Positions 33,842-44,472 of a stretch of 64,000 bases of DNA are shown here, in pieces. Made by a program: the position numbers and the translations under genes. The stretch's first letter is position 1; every line of letters begins with the position of its first letter. The notes under the pieces were generated by a model. The model did no database searches, was not told where the DNA came from, and saw nothing but the letters and a program-made list of their open reading frames with translations. The stretch is from Anisodus tanguticus (Eukaryota; Streptophyta; Magnoliopsida; Solanales; Solanaceae): contig CM067561.1 in assembly GCA_034509755.1 (NCBI GenBank), positions 1,988,646 to 2,052,645 on the forward strand, written 5' to 3'.

Positions 33842-33954
33842 CAACCTTTGTTCGAAAATACTTGTTCAATTAGTGGTAATAGTGAAGTCTAACATAATCG
33901 TCGATCATAAGTCCCTGTGGGTTCGATGTTAGACTTTCTAGTCACTAGTCCTCT

Positions 33955-36900
33955 AGCAAGCTTGCATATAGGATTGGATATCTTGGAAAAGTCTTTAAAG
34001 AAGTGGCTGTAGAACCTCGCATGGCATAAATATATACAAACACCCCTAACAGACACAGGAGGTGGTAATTTCTCAATCACATCTACCTTAGTATGGTCAA
34101 CTTCCAAGCCCTTCTTTGACACCTTATGCCCGAGGACAATTCTCTTTTGGACCATAAAGTGGCACTTCTCTCCGTTGAGCACCAACTTTATTTACTCATG
34201 TTTTTCAGGCACTCGATCCAGGTAATTCAAGCATGCATCGAATGACTTGCCAAAGACAGAAAAGTCGCCCATGAACACTTCCAGAAAACCTTCCACCATC
34301 TCAGAAAATATAGTCACCATGCACCTCTGAAATGTTGCTGGCACGTTACATAATACAAACATCTGCTTGAAGGCGTATGTACGTAAGTAAGCGGTGAATG
34401 TCGTCTTTTCCTGATCCTATGGAGCGATAACTATCTGATTGTAGCCGAAATGCCTATCAAGAAAACAATAATATTCTTGTCTGACTAACCTGTCAAGCAT
34501 CTGGTGAATAAAAGATATGATAATAATCCTTTCTCGTGGCCTCGTTCAGCTTCATGTAATCCTACACCCTATTACAATTCTTATTGAAATGAGCTCATTG
34601 TTTTCCGTTGTGATCACTGTCATCCCTTCTTTCATACTAGACTCATCCACTTACTATCAGACATAGGATAGACAATACCTGCATCTAACCACTTTATCAC
34701 CTCTTTTCTTGACCACTTCTTTCATCACAGGATTTAACCTTCTCTGGTGCTTAGTACTCGGCTTGTGACCTTCCTTCAAAAGTATTTTATGCATACAGAA
34801 TGCTGGACTGAATATCTGCTAACTGCCCACCCAGTGCTCTCTTGCGATTTCGTAACACCTACAATGACTTTTCCTTCTTTTGCCTTAGTGAGTTTATGTG
34901 CTAAGATGACCGACAATGTTTTACCTTTACCCAAGAACACATATTGGAGGTGCTCAGGTAAAGGTTTCAATTCTAGCTTCAGGGCTTCCATAATTGCTAA
35001 CTTGGGCGGTGGCCCAAGAGGACTGTCATGTGGCTCGAACTTACCCTCTCTCATGTAGATGTGTACCATGTTTAGAATTTGCACCCATTTGTTTGCCTTT
35101 GCATCACCATAAATATCATCCCCCACTAGTGCTCTTTCCAATGGATCGTTTGACATCATTAGGGGTAGCTAAAAATTACGAGTTCACCACACTAATCGCT
35201 TGAGACAACTCCTCATAGAGTGCAAGGCAATTTGTATACATCGAATACCTCAACCTTGTCATGTGCTCTCGCAGTCAACCGTCCCGTCCTATTTGCTACA
35301 TTAATTAAAGCTCTGCCCGTGGCCAAAAACTGACGCCCCAAAATAAATGGGACTTCCAGAGCTGGCTTAAAATATGAGAAACCCAACCTGTACCGGACAT
35401 CTTCAATAATACCTTCAGGTCTTGCCAAATATCTGTCTTGCCAGCTGCAAAATAACAGTAGTAGGATGCCGGTTTCTCAACCCCAACTTTCTCAACATAG
35501 ATGAAGGTATTATATTGATACTCACCCCAAGATCATACAGTGTTCGTGCAATAACCTGCTTTTCAATGGTAATATCAATAGTGATTCTTTCAGCTTCGTA
35601 GGCAACTTGTTTTGAATCTGAGAGGTGCACTCTTTAGTAAGTGCTATTGTTGCAGTGAATTGGCTCTTGTTAGCCACAATATACTTGGCATACTTAGGAA
35701 TTCCTTGCAACATGTCTACCAACGAAACATTAACATGCACCTTCTTAAGTAAGTCAAGAAACTTCTTATAAGTCGCCTCTTCTTTTTGCTTTATCAAACG
35801 TTGTGGGAAGGGAGGTGGTGATTTGGCAACCACGGGTTGTGGCTGCTTCACTACCAATTCCTTTGTTGTCCGCTCTACATCTATCACATCATCTCAATTC
35901 ACCTCTTTTTCAACTTCACCTGAGTTGTTCTCTTGGTGGTGAGTTCCTCCGATTTTCTTCCGTTTCTAAGAGTTACCGCATTAATCGGTGCCTTTGGATT
36001 AGGATCAGTATCACTTGGGAGTGCCCCCTGTGGTCTAGTATTATGAATACCAACTATCTGACCCATTTTTGCCTCTCTAGATTTCGAACAGCTAAATCAC
36101 GATTTTGGTTCCAAGCCATTAACTTTTGTATGTTAGCCATAATCCTTTTCAATATCTCCTCAACACTCCTCACAGGAGCAGTATCTTGATTGCCTTATGC
36201 TGGCAGATAATTCTGCTGTCCCTGTGGCCTATACTGATTCTGTGTGCATTGATTTCTATCCTACTAGAAATTCAGGTGGTTTCCCCAGTTCGTATTGTAA
36301 TTGTTTCATATTGTAAGTGTTTCCGTACTGGTTTTGGTTACCTTGGCCTCTGCCAACATTGCCCACAAAATATACCAATTCTGGATTTGCAGGGTATCAC
36401 TGGTGTGACCTTCTCCACAAACCTCACAAAATCCCTCACCACTGCACTTGTCGAACATGTGGCTGAGGTGGCCCCATTGTAAATTTATTGAGTTGATTCT
36501 GCATAGGCAATATCTGTCCTGATAATGTAGAGACCGCATCCAATTTAATAACCCCGACTACCTTTTTAACCCCATTTCTACTCACGTCGACCTGCCAATC
36601 TAGATTGCTCTGGGAGAACTTGTTCAAGAGAGCATATATTTCGTCATAGTACTTTTCAATGATTTTCCCACCTGCTGCTGCTAAGTCTAACAATATTTTA
36701 GTGTGAGGATCTAGCCCCTCAATAAACGTATGTGCCAGAACGTCGTCCGTTTGAGGGTGATATGGACAATCCCTGAGAAGTGGCTTGAACCTTTCCTATG
36801 CTTGATATAGAGTCCCTCCATCTTTCTTCTTGAAAGCCATGATTTCACTTCAGAGCCTTGTTGTCTTCCCTGATGGAAAGAACCTAGCCAAGAATTTCCT

Positions 36901-37250
36901 AGCTACATTTGCCAAGTAGTGATGGAGTTTGTGGGTTCCGCCTTTAACCATCTTTTCGTTTCCCAAGAAAACGGATCTAGTGTGAGCCTGACGTAATCGA
37001 ACGAAACCCCTGTAGTGATATAAGTATCACTAATCGCCAGGAAGTTCTGAATGTGCTGTCGAGGAACGTCATGCAACAAACTCATGAACTCCGCTGGAGT
37101 GAAGCACCTGAATCATATTTTGCTTCAGCTCGAACCGCCCAGTGATGTTGGGCTTAACAATGCAAAATGTGACATTGCCAACGAGAGGTACAGTGCGAGA
37201 TGCACTGCTATAGGGTTATTTTCAGCCGCGACAATTGAATGAGTGTTTGC
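33955..37250 (-). pseudogene. Athila-like gypsy gag-protease-RT, copy 2, decayed
   Basis: The gag has GVSFDYVRLTLDPFSWETKR near 37,000, then KILLDLAAAGGKII and ALLNKFSQSNLDWQVD near 36,650, and GVIKLDAVSTLSGQI near 36,540. The protease has IQNKLPTKLKES and TLYDLGVSINIIPSSM near 35,530, and VPFILGRQFLATGRALINVA near 35,330. The RT has VFLGKGKTLSVILAHKL near 34,900, an FMGDFSVFG catalytic box near 34,270 (usual DD now GD), and GHKVSKKGLEVDHTKVDVIE near 34,110. It ends ISNPICKLARGLVTRKS, running into inverted LTR. Stops and frameshifts occur throughout. Integrase is missing. Confidence 0.85.
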
Positions 37251-37454
37251 TGGTTTTCAAATAGCTTCTTGTCTCTCCTTCGCTTGTGGAATGTTTGTTC
37301 AGTTTCCCTGTCAAACTCCACAAGATTGCTATCGCTAGCAACCCGCCGCATTCAACTGTAGTTCCTGCGTTAACAACCTCTAAGATAAAAACGTTAATAC
37401 TTGAATAATGAAAGCAGTAATCGATAAGTTTATATAACCTGTTAATTTCTATGT

Positions 37455-37471
37455 ACCCGACAACAACGCCA
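37455..37471 (-). promoter_or_regulatory. Primer-binding site of Athila-like copy 2 (tRNA-Asp type)
   Basis: On the minus strand TGGCGTTGTTGTCGGGT lies just after the LTR end and before gag. It is a decayed form of the TGGCGCCGTTGTCGGG primer site usual in Athila-type elements. It fixes the orientation of copy 2 and of its 5' LTR. Confidence 0.75.
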
Positions 37472-37477
37472 AAAACT

Positions 37478-39415
37478 TGCTGCTCCCAGACGCACACGCA
37501 AGCGTACGTAGTTGTCAAGTAATATAGTGACTAGCTAAGCTGCTCGGACTCGGGTGCGGGTATCCGACACGGGTATCGTTCTGAGTGTCGGATTCTACAA
37601 AATATAAATTTTAAGATTCGAGAGTGCGGATCCAGGTATAGATACGGGTGCTCGGCAAAGAAAATTAAAAATTATAAAATTAGAGCTATAAAGGCCCCAA
37701 CTTCTTCTTTCAACCTCTCCGGTTCTTCCCCTCAAGAGAGAAAAAGAAAACCATTTAAGGCCTTCCATCGACTCTCCTTACAGATCGCTACTACTATCTA
37801 CCAGAAGGCAGAACTCAGAACACAACCCCTTGAATTCTTTTTTCTCTATGTTTGCCCTTAAACATGAAGCAACAAATATGAGACAAAAGGACTATAACAT
37901 TGAAGGTATGCCATTTCCCATGTCTTAAATCTGTTTATCTTTCATTTTGAGAAATCAAAATCTCAGTTTTTTCCCAAATTTGTCCATGGACTCCAGTTAA
38001 GGTACTAAAGTTGGTTGACCGTATCCGAAACGCATCCCGCTCCCGCACACGCACACACACTCTATTGAGACGAGTGCGACAACAAAAATGAAGAGTCCGT
38101 GCAACTTAGGTGACTAGATAGTCGGATATCGTACCCATAAGGATTTATGCTCAACGATTATGTTAGACTTCACTATTACCACTAATTGAACAAGTATTTT
38201 CCAACAAAGGTTGTTTTGTTTATAAGCTAGTGCAAAAATTAAAAGACTAAGTAATTATGCTAATAATTTGTCACTAACGATAATTCAAAAGTTAGGTTAA
38301 CACGGAGAGATGAGTATTCCAAGGTTGTAGTTGGTTCACCAATCCTATTGAGTCATCCAAGTATTCCTCTTTAATCAAATTTATCAACTATTGCTAATTA
38401 ATCGAATTATGAATGCACGTAGTATTCTCCCGAATTACTACTCGCCTATTCTAAAGCTGTTCACGCCTATATTCCTATGGAATTGACCGTTAAGAAAGTA
38501 ATACATGTACAATATTTAATTGAACACAACGACTAAGGATATTCCTATCCTAGTCGCAATCCTTGCCCAATTGTGGGGAATTAGATCACACCCTCTTTAC
38601 TTCTTCTCTAATCTAACAACTTTTCCAAGCTTGTTAGTAGATAGAACTTGACTGTTGCGCGTCAATCAAGCAATTAAACACAGAAGTAAAGAAATAATAG
38701 CAATTGATAAATCAACTAAGATAGAAATACTATTCAAACGTCAATTTCATGATTTTACCACAACTCTAGAATTATGAAGTTTAGCTACTCATACTCGGAT
38801 TACAACAAAGATTGTTCATGTTTAATCCAAGAAATAAAGATAAAAGTGATAACCTTATGTATAATTGCTTTGATCCTTGCTCTCTTGTGTCAAAATGGTG
38901 AACCCCTTCAAAAACGAGCTTGGGGAATTTCCAAAGCCAACTCAGACTTGGTAAATAAATCTTGACCCGACACACCCTCGTCGCGTTGCGGTGCCTATCA
39001 CGCCAAACTTGGACGCAATGGTCATCGCGTCGCATTGAACTTGGTTGCTTCATAATTAGCAAATTTTCCTGTGATGGACCTCGCGTTGGGTTGAAGTCTT
39101 CTATTCCATCTTTTAGTCAATTAGCCACGCTACTCTAGTCATCGTGCCGCAACCCACGATGGCCAAAGCGGCGCATGGAAGCCTTGGGCTTTCAACACTT
39201 ATCCGAATTGTGATCTCTTTTACTCCAAAACGGAGCATTTTCGTCATAAAGTACCTAGATTCAACATTTAAAAATCATACTAGTTCCATATCTCAAAATT
39301 AGTATTAGTTAGGTGTATTTAATACATTAGCACAAAAATGAGGTAGAAAAGTGAGTAAAGTAATGTGCAAAGACGTGTAAATACACCAAACGTAAGAGGT
39401 GAAAACAATATATCA
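37478..39415 (-). repeat. Athila-like 5' LTR of copy 2, split by a MITE
   Basis: Read on the minus strand the LTR runs from about 39,415 (TGATATATTG) to about 37,478 (GGGAGCAGCA), then the PBS follows. Without the MITE at 37,535-38,109 it is about 1.35 kb. The 3' end is well supported by the PBS; the 5' end is a guess from the TG start. Most of 38,110-38,740 matches the other three LTR fragments of this intron. Confidence 0.68.
37527..38117. mobile_element. Non-autonomous hAT MITE (37,535-38,109) with 8-bp TSD
   Basis: It has 17-bp terminal inverted repeats, CTAAGCTGCTCGGACTC against CTAAGTTGCACGGACTC, and a perfect 8-bp duplication GTGACTAG (37,527-37,534 and 38,110-38,117). The GCTCGGACTCGGGTGCGGG head is a common solanaceous repeat. 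It has no transposase. Confidence 0.95.
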
Positions 39416-39626
39416 GTCCAAAATGACTATTGGTTACAATTCGACCTATAAAAAAGGACTATTGGTTGCCTGCTTGTAATATCTTTGAGATTGTCCTCGT
39501 TAGAAACCAACATGAGCTTAGACCAAAGTTAGTGAAGCAGGAGGAAACAAAACTTGATTAGTTTCATTGAATATCGTCATTGAATTGATTATGCTGCTGT
39601 TTTATGTGTGCTTTTGTTTCCTTCAG

Positions 39627-39687
39627 ATCGCACAAGGATGCCTTTGAATCATGCAGAGATGATAACTTCTCGTACATATACTTGTAG
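39627..39687 (+). CDS. CHFR: CHFR-like exon 13
   Basis: 61 bases encoding DRTRMPLNHAEMITSRTYTC, with acceptor TTTCCTTCAG and donor GTGAGTAG. The phase matches exon 12 (G|AT) across the 15.4-kb intron and exon 14 (AG|T). In CHFR homologues this segment follows the cysteine-rich region. Confidence 0.85.
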
Positions 39688-39896
39688 GTGAGTAGGTTTC
39701 TTTTTGGAGATACTGAATGATTTAGCAAGTTCTCATGTTGTGTTTGGACGACTTTTGTATTTCTAGAAATCATGTCATTTTTCACCTGATGGCTACTTTT
39801 CCCTGAAGTTAGGAAAATGGCTGTTGTTCAATACAATTTAGAGATTTCATTCAGTGAAGCAATTTCTTCCTGCTGATTGTCTTTATTTATATGCAG

Positions 39897-39960
39897 TGAG
39901 TGCTACGACAAGTTAGTCTCATTCCTTTTGTATTGATTCAGAGTTGCAATGACAGGACCT
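39897..39960 (+). CDS. CHFR: CHFR-like exon 14, with internal stop
   Basis: 64 bases encode SECYDKLVSFLLY, a TGA stop, then FRVAMTGP. Family members have Trp at the stop position (LLYWFR), so TGG has become TGA at about 39,936-39,938. The exon borders are normal (ATATGCAG, GTAAGTTACC). Truncation here would remove the C-terminal PBZ finger. Confidence 0.85.
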
Positions 39961-40124
39961 GTAAGTTACCACTGATCCTGGTTGATTCTTCAGTTATTTC
40001 CACTTTTACTTGTTGAGTTGCTTAAAACGTAAAAGAGGTCTAATATTAGAAGTTGAGTAAAATATATAATAAGCTTTTATCTAACATCGCACTGCAGCTC
40101 AAACTCCTGCCCCATAACAATTCT

Positions 40125-40515
40125 TCCCTCTGTTCCATTTATATGGCTCTTTCCTTTTTAGGTCTTGTTTATTAAAAAAAAAGGAATTACAGTGTTCCAC
40201 ATTTGAAAATAATTCTTTAATTTTAAACTTTGCATTTATCCTTAATGACGTGCTCTTATAGCCATAGAAATGTCATGACATGTTTAAGACCACTAGTTCT
40301 AAGGATACTATTAAAAGTATTTTTTCCTACTTTGATTACACTTTCTTTGAGCCGAAGATCTCATCCAAAACAGCCTCTGAGCCTCTCTACCCCACAAAGG
40401 TAGGGGTAAGGTCTGTCTACATCCTACTTTACCCAGACTCCACTTGTGGGATTACACTAGGTATGTTGTTGTTGTTCTCCAATTTAACACCACCATGTAA
40501 AATGAACGGAGGGGG
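40125..40515. mobile_element. Remnant Stowaway-like MITE with RTE tail inserted
   Basis: CCCTCTGTTCCATTTATATG at the left and AAATGAACGGAGGGGGTA at the right resemble Stowaway ends. Between them, at about 40,385-40,480, is an RTE 3' tail in plus orientation (GTAGGGGTAAGGTCTGTC, then GGGTATGTTGTTGTTG). The ends are too diverged to prove a target duplication. Confidence 0.55.
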
Positions 40516-40653
40516 TATGTTGCATCAATCTGGCCCATTTCAATCTTGAACGTTGGATCCGCTGGCTTCTATAGTGTAGGATTTGACTCTTATCACATGT
40601 TTGTCAAGCTCTGGAATCTTAATGGTATAGCAACTTCTTTCTTTTTTCCTCAG

Positions 40654-40785
40654 CTTTTACCTTCAGGGGAAGCTCAAAGGGAAGACTGCTGGTATGGATA
40701 TGCTTGTCGCACACAGCACCATAACCAAGAACATGCTCGGAAGAGAAATCATGTCTGCCGGCCAACGAGGGTTCAGCATATGTAG
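40654..40785 (+). CDS. CHFR: CHFR-like exon 15: PBZ zinc finger and C-terminus
   Basis: It encodes LLPSGEAQREDCWYGYACRT, then QHHNQEHARKRNHVCRPTR, ending at TAG 40,783-40,785. The C-WYGYA-C ... H ... NH arrangement is the PBZ (poly(ADP-ribose)-binding) finger and closely parallels the human CHFR C-terminus (GRNCRTQ...NH-C). In CHFR this finger couples the checkpoint to poly(ADP-ribose). The acceptor is CCTCAG. All apparent zinc ligands (two Cys, two His) are kept. Confidence 0.9.
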   Translation, partial: LLPSGEAQREDCWYGYACRTQHHNQEHARKRNHVCRPTRVQHM

Positions 40786-41393
40786 AAATTCTTCATATAG
40801 TTTTCTGTTTGAAATTTCTGCTTCAGCTGATTCTCTAGTTATGTAAATGCCATAGTCTTGAACTCGATTCTGTTTTTGTGATTCTCGTCTATGATGAACC
40901 ATAAACATCTGATGTTTTTCTTCTTTTCCTTTTACTGTACATATGTTCTTTTTTTAGTGTTACATTTAGTTGTGAAGATATAACAAGTTCATAAACTGGA
41001 ACAAGTGAAATAAGAAGTAATTCTCCGACTTTAAAAAAGAAATGAGGTTCGTTTCACATCTATAGCTGACAAAGACGCAAGAATTGTTATGCCTTACAGC
41101 GTCAGGGACACAAATAGAACTTGATACTGAACAGAACACTACTATTGAAATTTCCTTTTGTAAGATTTTTCAGAATTTATCCACACAAACGCCATTTAAA
41201 ATACGGGGATGGTTACATTTTTTTTTTGGGTCAAGAAAGTAGTTACTTGGCAATACTTGCAAAACGAGAAAATGAAAAAAAAATAACAATTTGCAAATTA
41301 ATGTATCAAAGAGCTAAAATATAGGGCGTGTTTGGTATGTGAGAAAAACATTTTCTGGAAATTCTGATACGGGACACAGGAAAATGTAAAATC
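40786..41393 (+). other. 3' flank of the CHFR-like gene
   Basis: AT-rich sequence after the stop, probably including the 3' UTR. No clear canonical polyadenylation signal stands out. The left TSD of the RTE LINE starts at 41,394. Confidence 0.5.
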
Positions 41394-42987
41394 AGAGAAA
41401 CAAAAGGTACAAAAACAACAACATACCTAGTGAAATTTCACAATGTGGGGTGTGGAGTTTAGAGTGTACGCATACCTTACCTCTATCTTGGTAGGTAGAG
41501 CGGCTGTTTCCGAGAGACCCTCGGCTCAAGACAGAGCATAAGCACAAGCAAAGCAAGAGAAAACGATCAGATCCGGTCAAATATTTTTTTAAAGCAATAT
41601 GAAAGGCTACTACACCAAAGACGCCCTCGACTGCTACGACATCGAAAGCAACTTCAACAATGCTGATATCAAAAGCGAATAAGACATGATAGCGCATTCT
41701 GAAAAAGTAAGCAGTAACTAGCGCAAGTAAATAAGCTAAACAAAGTATACTAAAGAACACATAGTAGCAAAAAATAAACTATAGGGGACTATAAAGTCAT
41801 ACCGCGCCTATTACTATGATAGGCTAAGCGGGCCTACAGTATAACACTACAACTACCAGTTTGTAAGCGTAAGTAAGACTACGCTCGACTATGTACTACC
41901 CTTCTACCCTAATCCGTGTCCTCCATAACCCCCTATCTAAGATCATGTCCTCAGTAGGTTGCACCTGCATCATATCCCGTCTAATCACCTCTCCCCAATA
42001 CTTCTTCGGCCTACCTCTACCCCTCATGAACCCGTCCATAGCCAACCTCTCACACCTCTGCACTGGGACATTTGTGTCTCTCCTCTGCAAATGTCCAAAC
42101 CATCTCAACCTCGCTCCCCGCATCTTATCCTCCACCGAGGCCTATCTCACTCTGTCTCGGATATCATCATTTCTAATCCTATCCCTCCTTGTATGCCCAC
42201 ACATCCATCTCAGCTTTCGTATCTCCACAACTTTCATCTTTTGTATGTGTGAAGTCTTGACTGGCCAACACTCCGTCCCATACAACATAGTCGGTCTAAC
42301 CACCACCCTATAGAACTTGCCTTTAAGCTTTGGTGGCACTTTTTTGTTGCATAAGACTCTAGATGCGAGACTCCATTTCATCCACCCTGCCCCAATACGG
42401 TGTGTGACATCATCATCAATGTATCCATCCCCTTGAATAATAGACCTGAGGTACTTGAAGCTTCCTTTCTTTGGAATGACCTGAGTACCAAACCTCACCT
42501 CCACGCATGTCTCAAGGTCGCTCCCGTTATTGAACTTGCACTCCAAGTATTTTATCTTGGTCCTACTCAGCTTGAACCTTTTAGACTCCAGAGTCTTTCT
42601 CCAAAACTCCAGCTTAGCGTTCACTCCGCTACGAGTATCATCAATCAGGACTATGTCGTCTGCGAATAACATACACCATGACACCTCCCCTTGGATTTGT
42701 CGCATCAGTCCATCCATCACCAAGGCAAATAAGCATGGGCTAAGAGTTGATCCTTGGTGCAACCTATAATCACTGGGAAGTGCTCTGAGTCTCCTCCTAC
42801 TGTCTGTACCCTGGTCGTAGCTCCATCATACATATCCTTGATCGCCCTAATGTACGCTACAGGTACACCTCTAACCTCCAAACATCTCCATAGAACCTCC
42901 CTAGGGAATTTATCGTATGCCTTCTCAAGGTCGATGAAAATCATATGTAAGTCTTTATTCCTCTCCCTATAAGAGAAACAAAAGGTA
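41394..42987 (-). mobile_element. 5'-truncated RTE-clade LINE (41,410-42,971) with 16-bp TSD
   Basis: On the minus strand the RT reads RERNKDLHMIFIDLEKAYDK (about 42,960), SEHFPVIIGCTKDQLL, MLFADDIVLIDD (catalytic FADD, about 42,660), GSFKYLRSIIQGDGYIDDDV and the C-terminal GARLRWFGHLQRRDTNVPVQ. The 3' UTR and GTATGTTGTTGTTTTTG tail follow. Flanking duplications AGAGAAACAAAAGGTA at 41,394-41,409 and 42,972-42,987 prove target-primed insertion. One frame change lies near 42,740 and another near 42,140. It inserted into a degraded copia element. The endonuclease domain is lost. Confidence 0.95.
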
Positions 42988-44160
42988 ATGAAATAGAAAA
43001 TGTCCACCAACTGACTGAAGAAATCAATTTTGTCGTAGTGGTTTGTGACTGAATGTGTTGCTGGATAAAATGACAATCTAGCTCGATATGTTTTGTCCGT
43101 TCATGGAACATAGGGTTAGCTGCAATGTGAATAGCTACTCGATTGTTACAAAAAAAAAGGGGAAATACAATACATGAATGTCTTGTATGATCTGTTTGAG
43201 ACAAATAATTAATCTCATTGGTTCTTAGCTCGCCATGAGATTGTGAAGAACCAAGAAATATGATGTAACTAGTAGTTGATTTGCTTGTCCTGCCCAATAT
43301 GCATCACAATAAGTCCGCAAAGATGTGTTATTATTTGAAGAGAACAAAATATCTTGTCCTGATAGCCCTTTCAAATAGTGAAGTAGGAAACATCAGAATG
43401 AGGTTGTCGCGGTTCATGCATAAATACAAAAAATATGTAATGCATATATAATTGATGTTAGGAAGAGCGAAATTTTGATATAATAATCGACCCACTAAGG
43501 ACGGTATTCTTCTGGGTTGTTGCAAATGTCACCGGAATCATTGGAAGGCTTGCGTTGCTGCTCCATTGAAAAGGAAGCTAGTTTCCATATAGTTTGACCA
43601 CATTTGGCCAAAACGTCAAGAACATACTCGCAATTGGCTAAAGATATCCCTACTTGCCAAAGGTCACCTCAATCCGCAGAAAATACTTAGGCTTCCCAAG
43701 ATTTTTTATGTGAAATTCTATATCCAAGTAACTTTTCAACTTACAAATACAATCTAAAATTTTCCCATGATAATAACATCATCAGACAATAATAGCAACA
43801 AAAGATCCTCCATGAGAGAAATGAATAAGGAACAATCTGCAATGGATTGCTGAAAACAAATAGCCAGAAGTGAAGCACTAAATTTTTTGTACCAATTTCT
43901 AGCTTGGCGAAGTCGTGAAGAAATTTTGTAATTTGTGACACGTTGCAGCTCCCTCTTTTTGGCGAAGCCTTGTGAAATTTTCATACACACTTTTTCCTTC
44001 AAATAACCATGTAACATGGCATTGTTTACGTGTAATTGATTTTCTTCCCAATTTTTAACTAAAGCAATGGCAAATAAATAATTGACGATGACTAATTTTG
44101 CAACGAGGGGCAACGCTCTCATGAAATTCGATTCCCTCAATCTGGGTGTAGCCTTTTACA
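42988..44160 (-). pseudogene. Degenerate copia RT and RNase H
   Basis: Minus-strand fragments in several frames give the RT (LVIVNYLFAIALVKNWEENQ, LHGYLKEKVCMKISQGFAKK, SIADCSLFIS, with the catalytic box decayed to LLSDDVIIMG), a linker (RRIPSLVGRLLYQN), and RNase H (LSGQDILFSSNN, AIHIAANPMFHERTKHIELD). The order is that of an Ale/Retrofit-like copia. The element continues left of the RTE insertion only as unrecognisable sequence. Confidence 0.82.
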
Positions 44161-44440
44161 ATTAGATGCGCCTTGTAACATTTATTGCTCAAATTATTAT
44201 GTCAAAAAGAGGCAAATCCAAAAAATAGAGAAAATAAAAGCACTAGATTTTAACGTGAAAAACCTTTTCAAATCGATGGTAAAATCCACAGAATCACCTA
44301 AACCCAGATAGCTCCGGTATAACAATTGTTTTTGACAAGATAGCTCCGCTATAACAATTGTTTCTGTCAAAACAGACTTTCCCGAAGCGCCGCAATAGAA
44401 AAAAACACGAAAAAGGGCCAAAAGTGCTTCTGAACTATTA
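44161..44440. other. Unassigned sequence inside the copia remnant
   Basis: It contains a short imperfect direct repeat (ATAGCTCCGGTATAACAATTG and ATAGCTCCGCTATAACAATTG, about 31 bp apart). No element ends or coding signal were recognised. Confidence 0.5.
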
Positions 44441-44472
44441 GAAAATGTCTAAAAATATCATTTCCCCACCTA

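Larger units (their letters stand above)
32060..33960 (-). repeat. Mirror-image Athila-like LTR fragment, split by a MULE
   Basis: This is the reverse complement of 31,491-32,056, present as 32,060-32,496 and 33,833-33,960 around the MULE. Together with copy 1 it makes a palindrome centred at about 32,058. Confidence 0.8.
24210..39626 (+). other. CHFR-like intron 12, expanded to 15.4 kb by repeats
   Basis: The donor follows ...KREIG|GTAATTT and the acceptor is TTTCCTTCAG. The exons on both sides read in phase (codon G|AT), so the large gap is one intron. It contains RTE 3' fragments, two tandem duplication blocks, Athila-like sequence in palindromic arrangement, a MULE, two hAT-type MITEs and a SINE. 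The neighbouring introns are 0.08-1.9 kb. Confidence 0.85.
14757..40785 (+). pseudogene. CHFR: CHFR-like E3 ubiquitin ligase gene, 15 exons, frame disrupted
   Basis: The exons encode a plant homologue of CHFR, the FHA-RING ubiquitin ligase of the early mitotic checkpoint, which binds poly(ADP-ribose). Coding exons: 14,757-14,811; 18,531-18,677; 20,446-20,544; 21,221-21,279; 21,363-21,454; 21,530-21,654; 21,896-21,982; 22,439-22,526 (or from 22,433); 22,769-22,876; 23,021-23,121; 23,944-24,009; 24,122-24,209; 39,627-39,687; 39,897-39,960; 40,654-40,785. All have GT-AG borders, and from exon 7 onward every junction keeps phase. Total coding length fits about 456 residues. Four faults break the frame: one base short at the start of exon 2, one extra T in exon 3 and in exon 6, and TGG to TGA in exon 14. 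It is either a decaying gene or an intact gene with assembly errors plus one nonsense change. Confidence 0.85.

Noticed and set aside
42400..42972. Plus-strand open frames over the RTE LINE
   Set aside because: They are antisense to a clear RTE reverse transcriptase on the minus strand.
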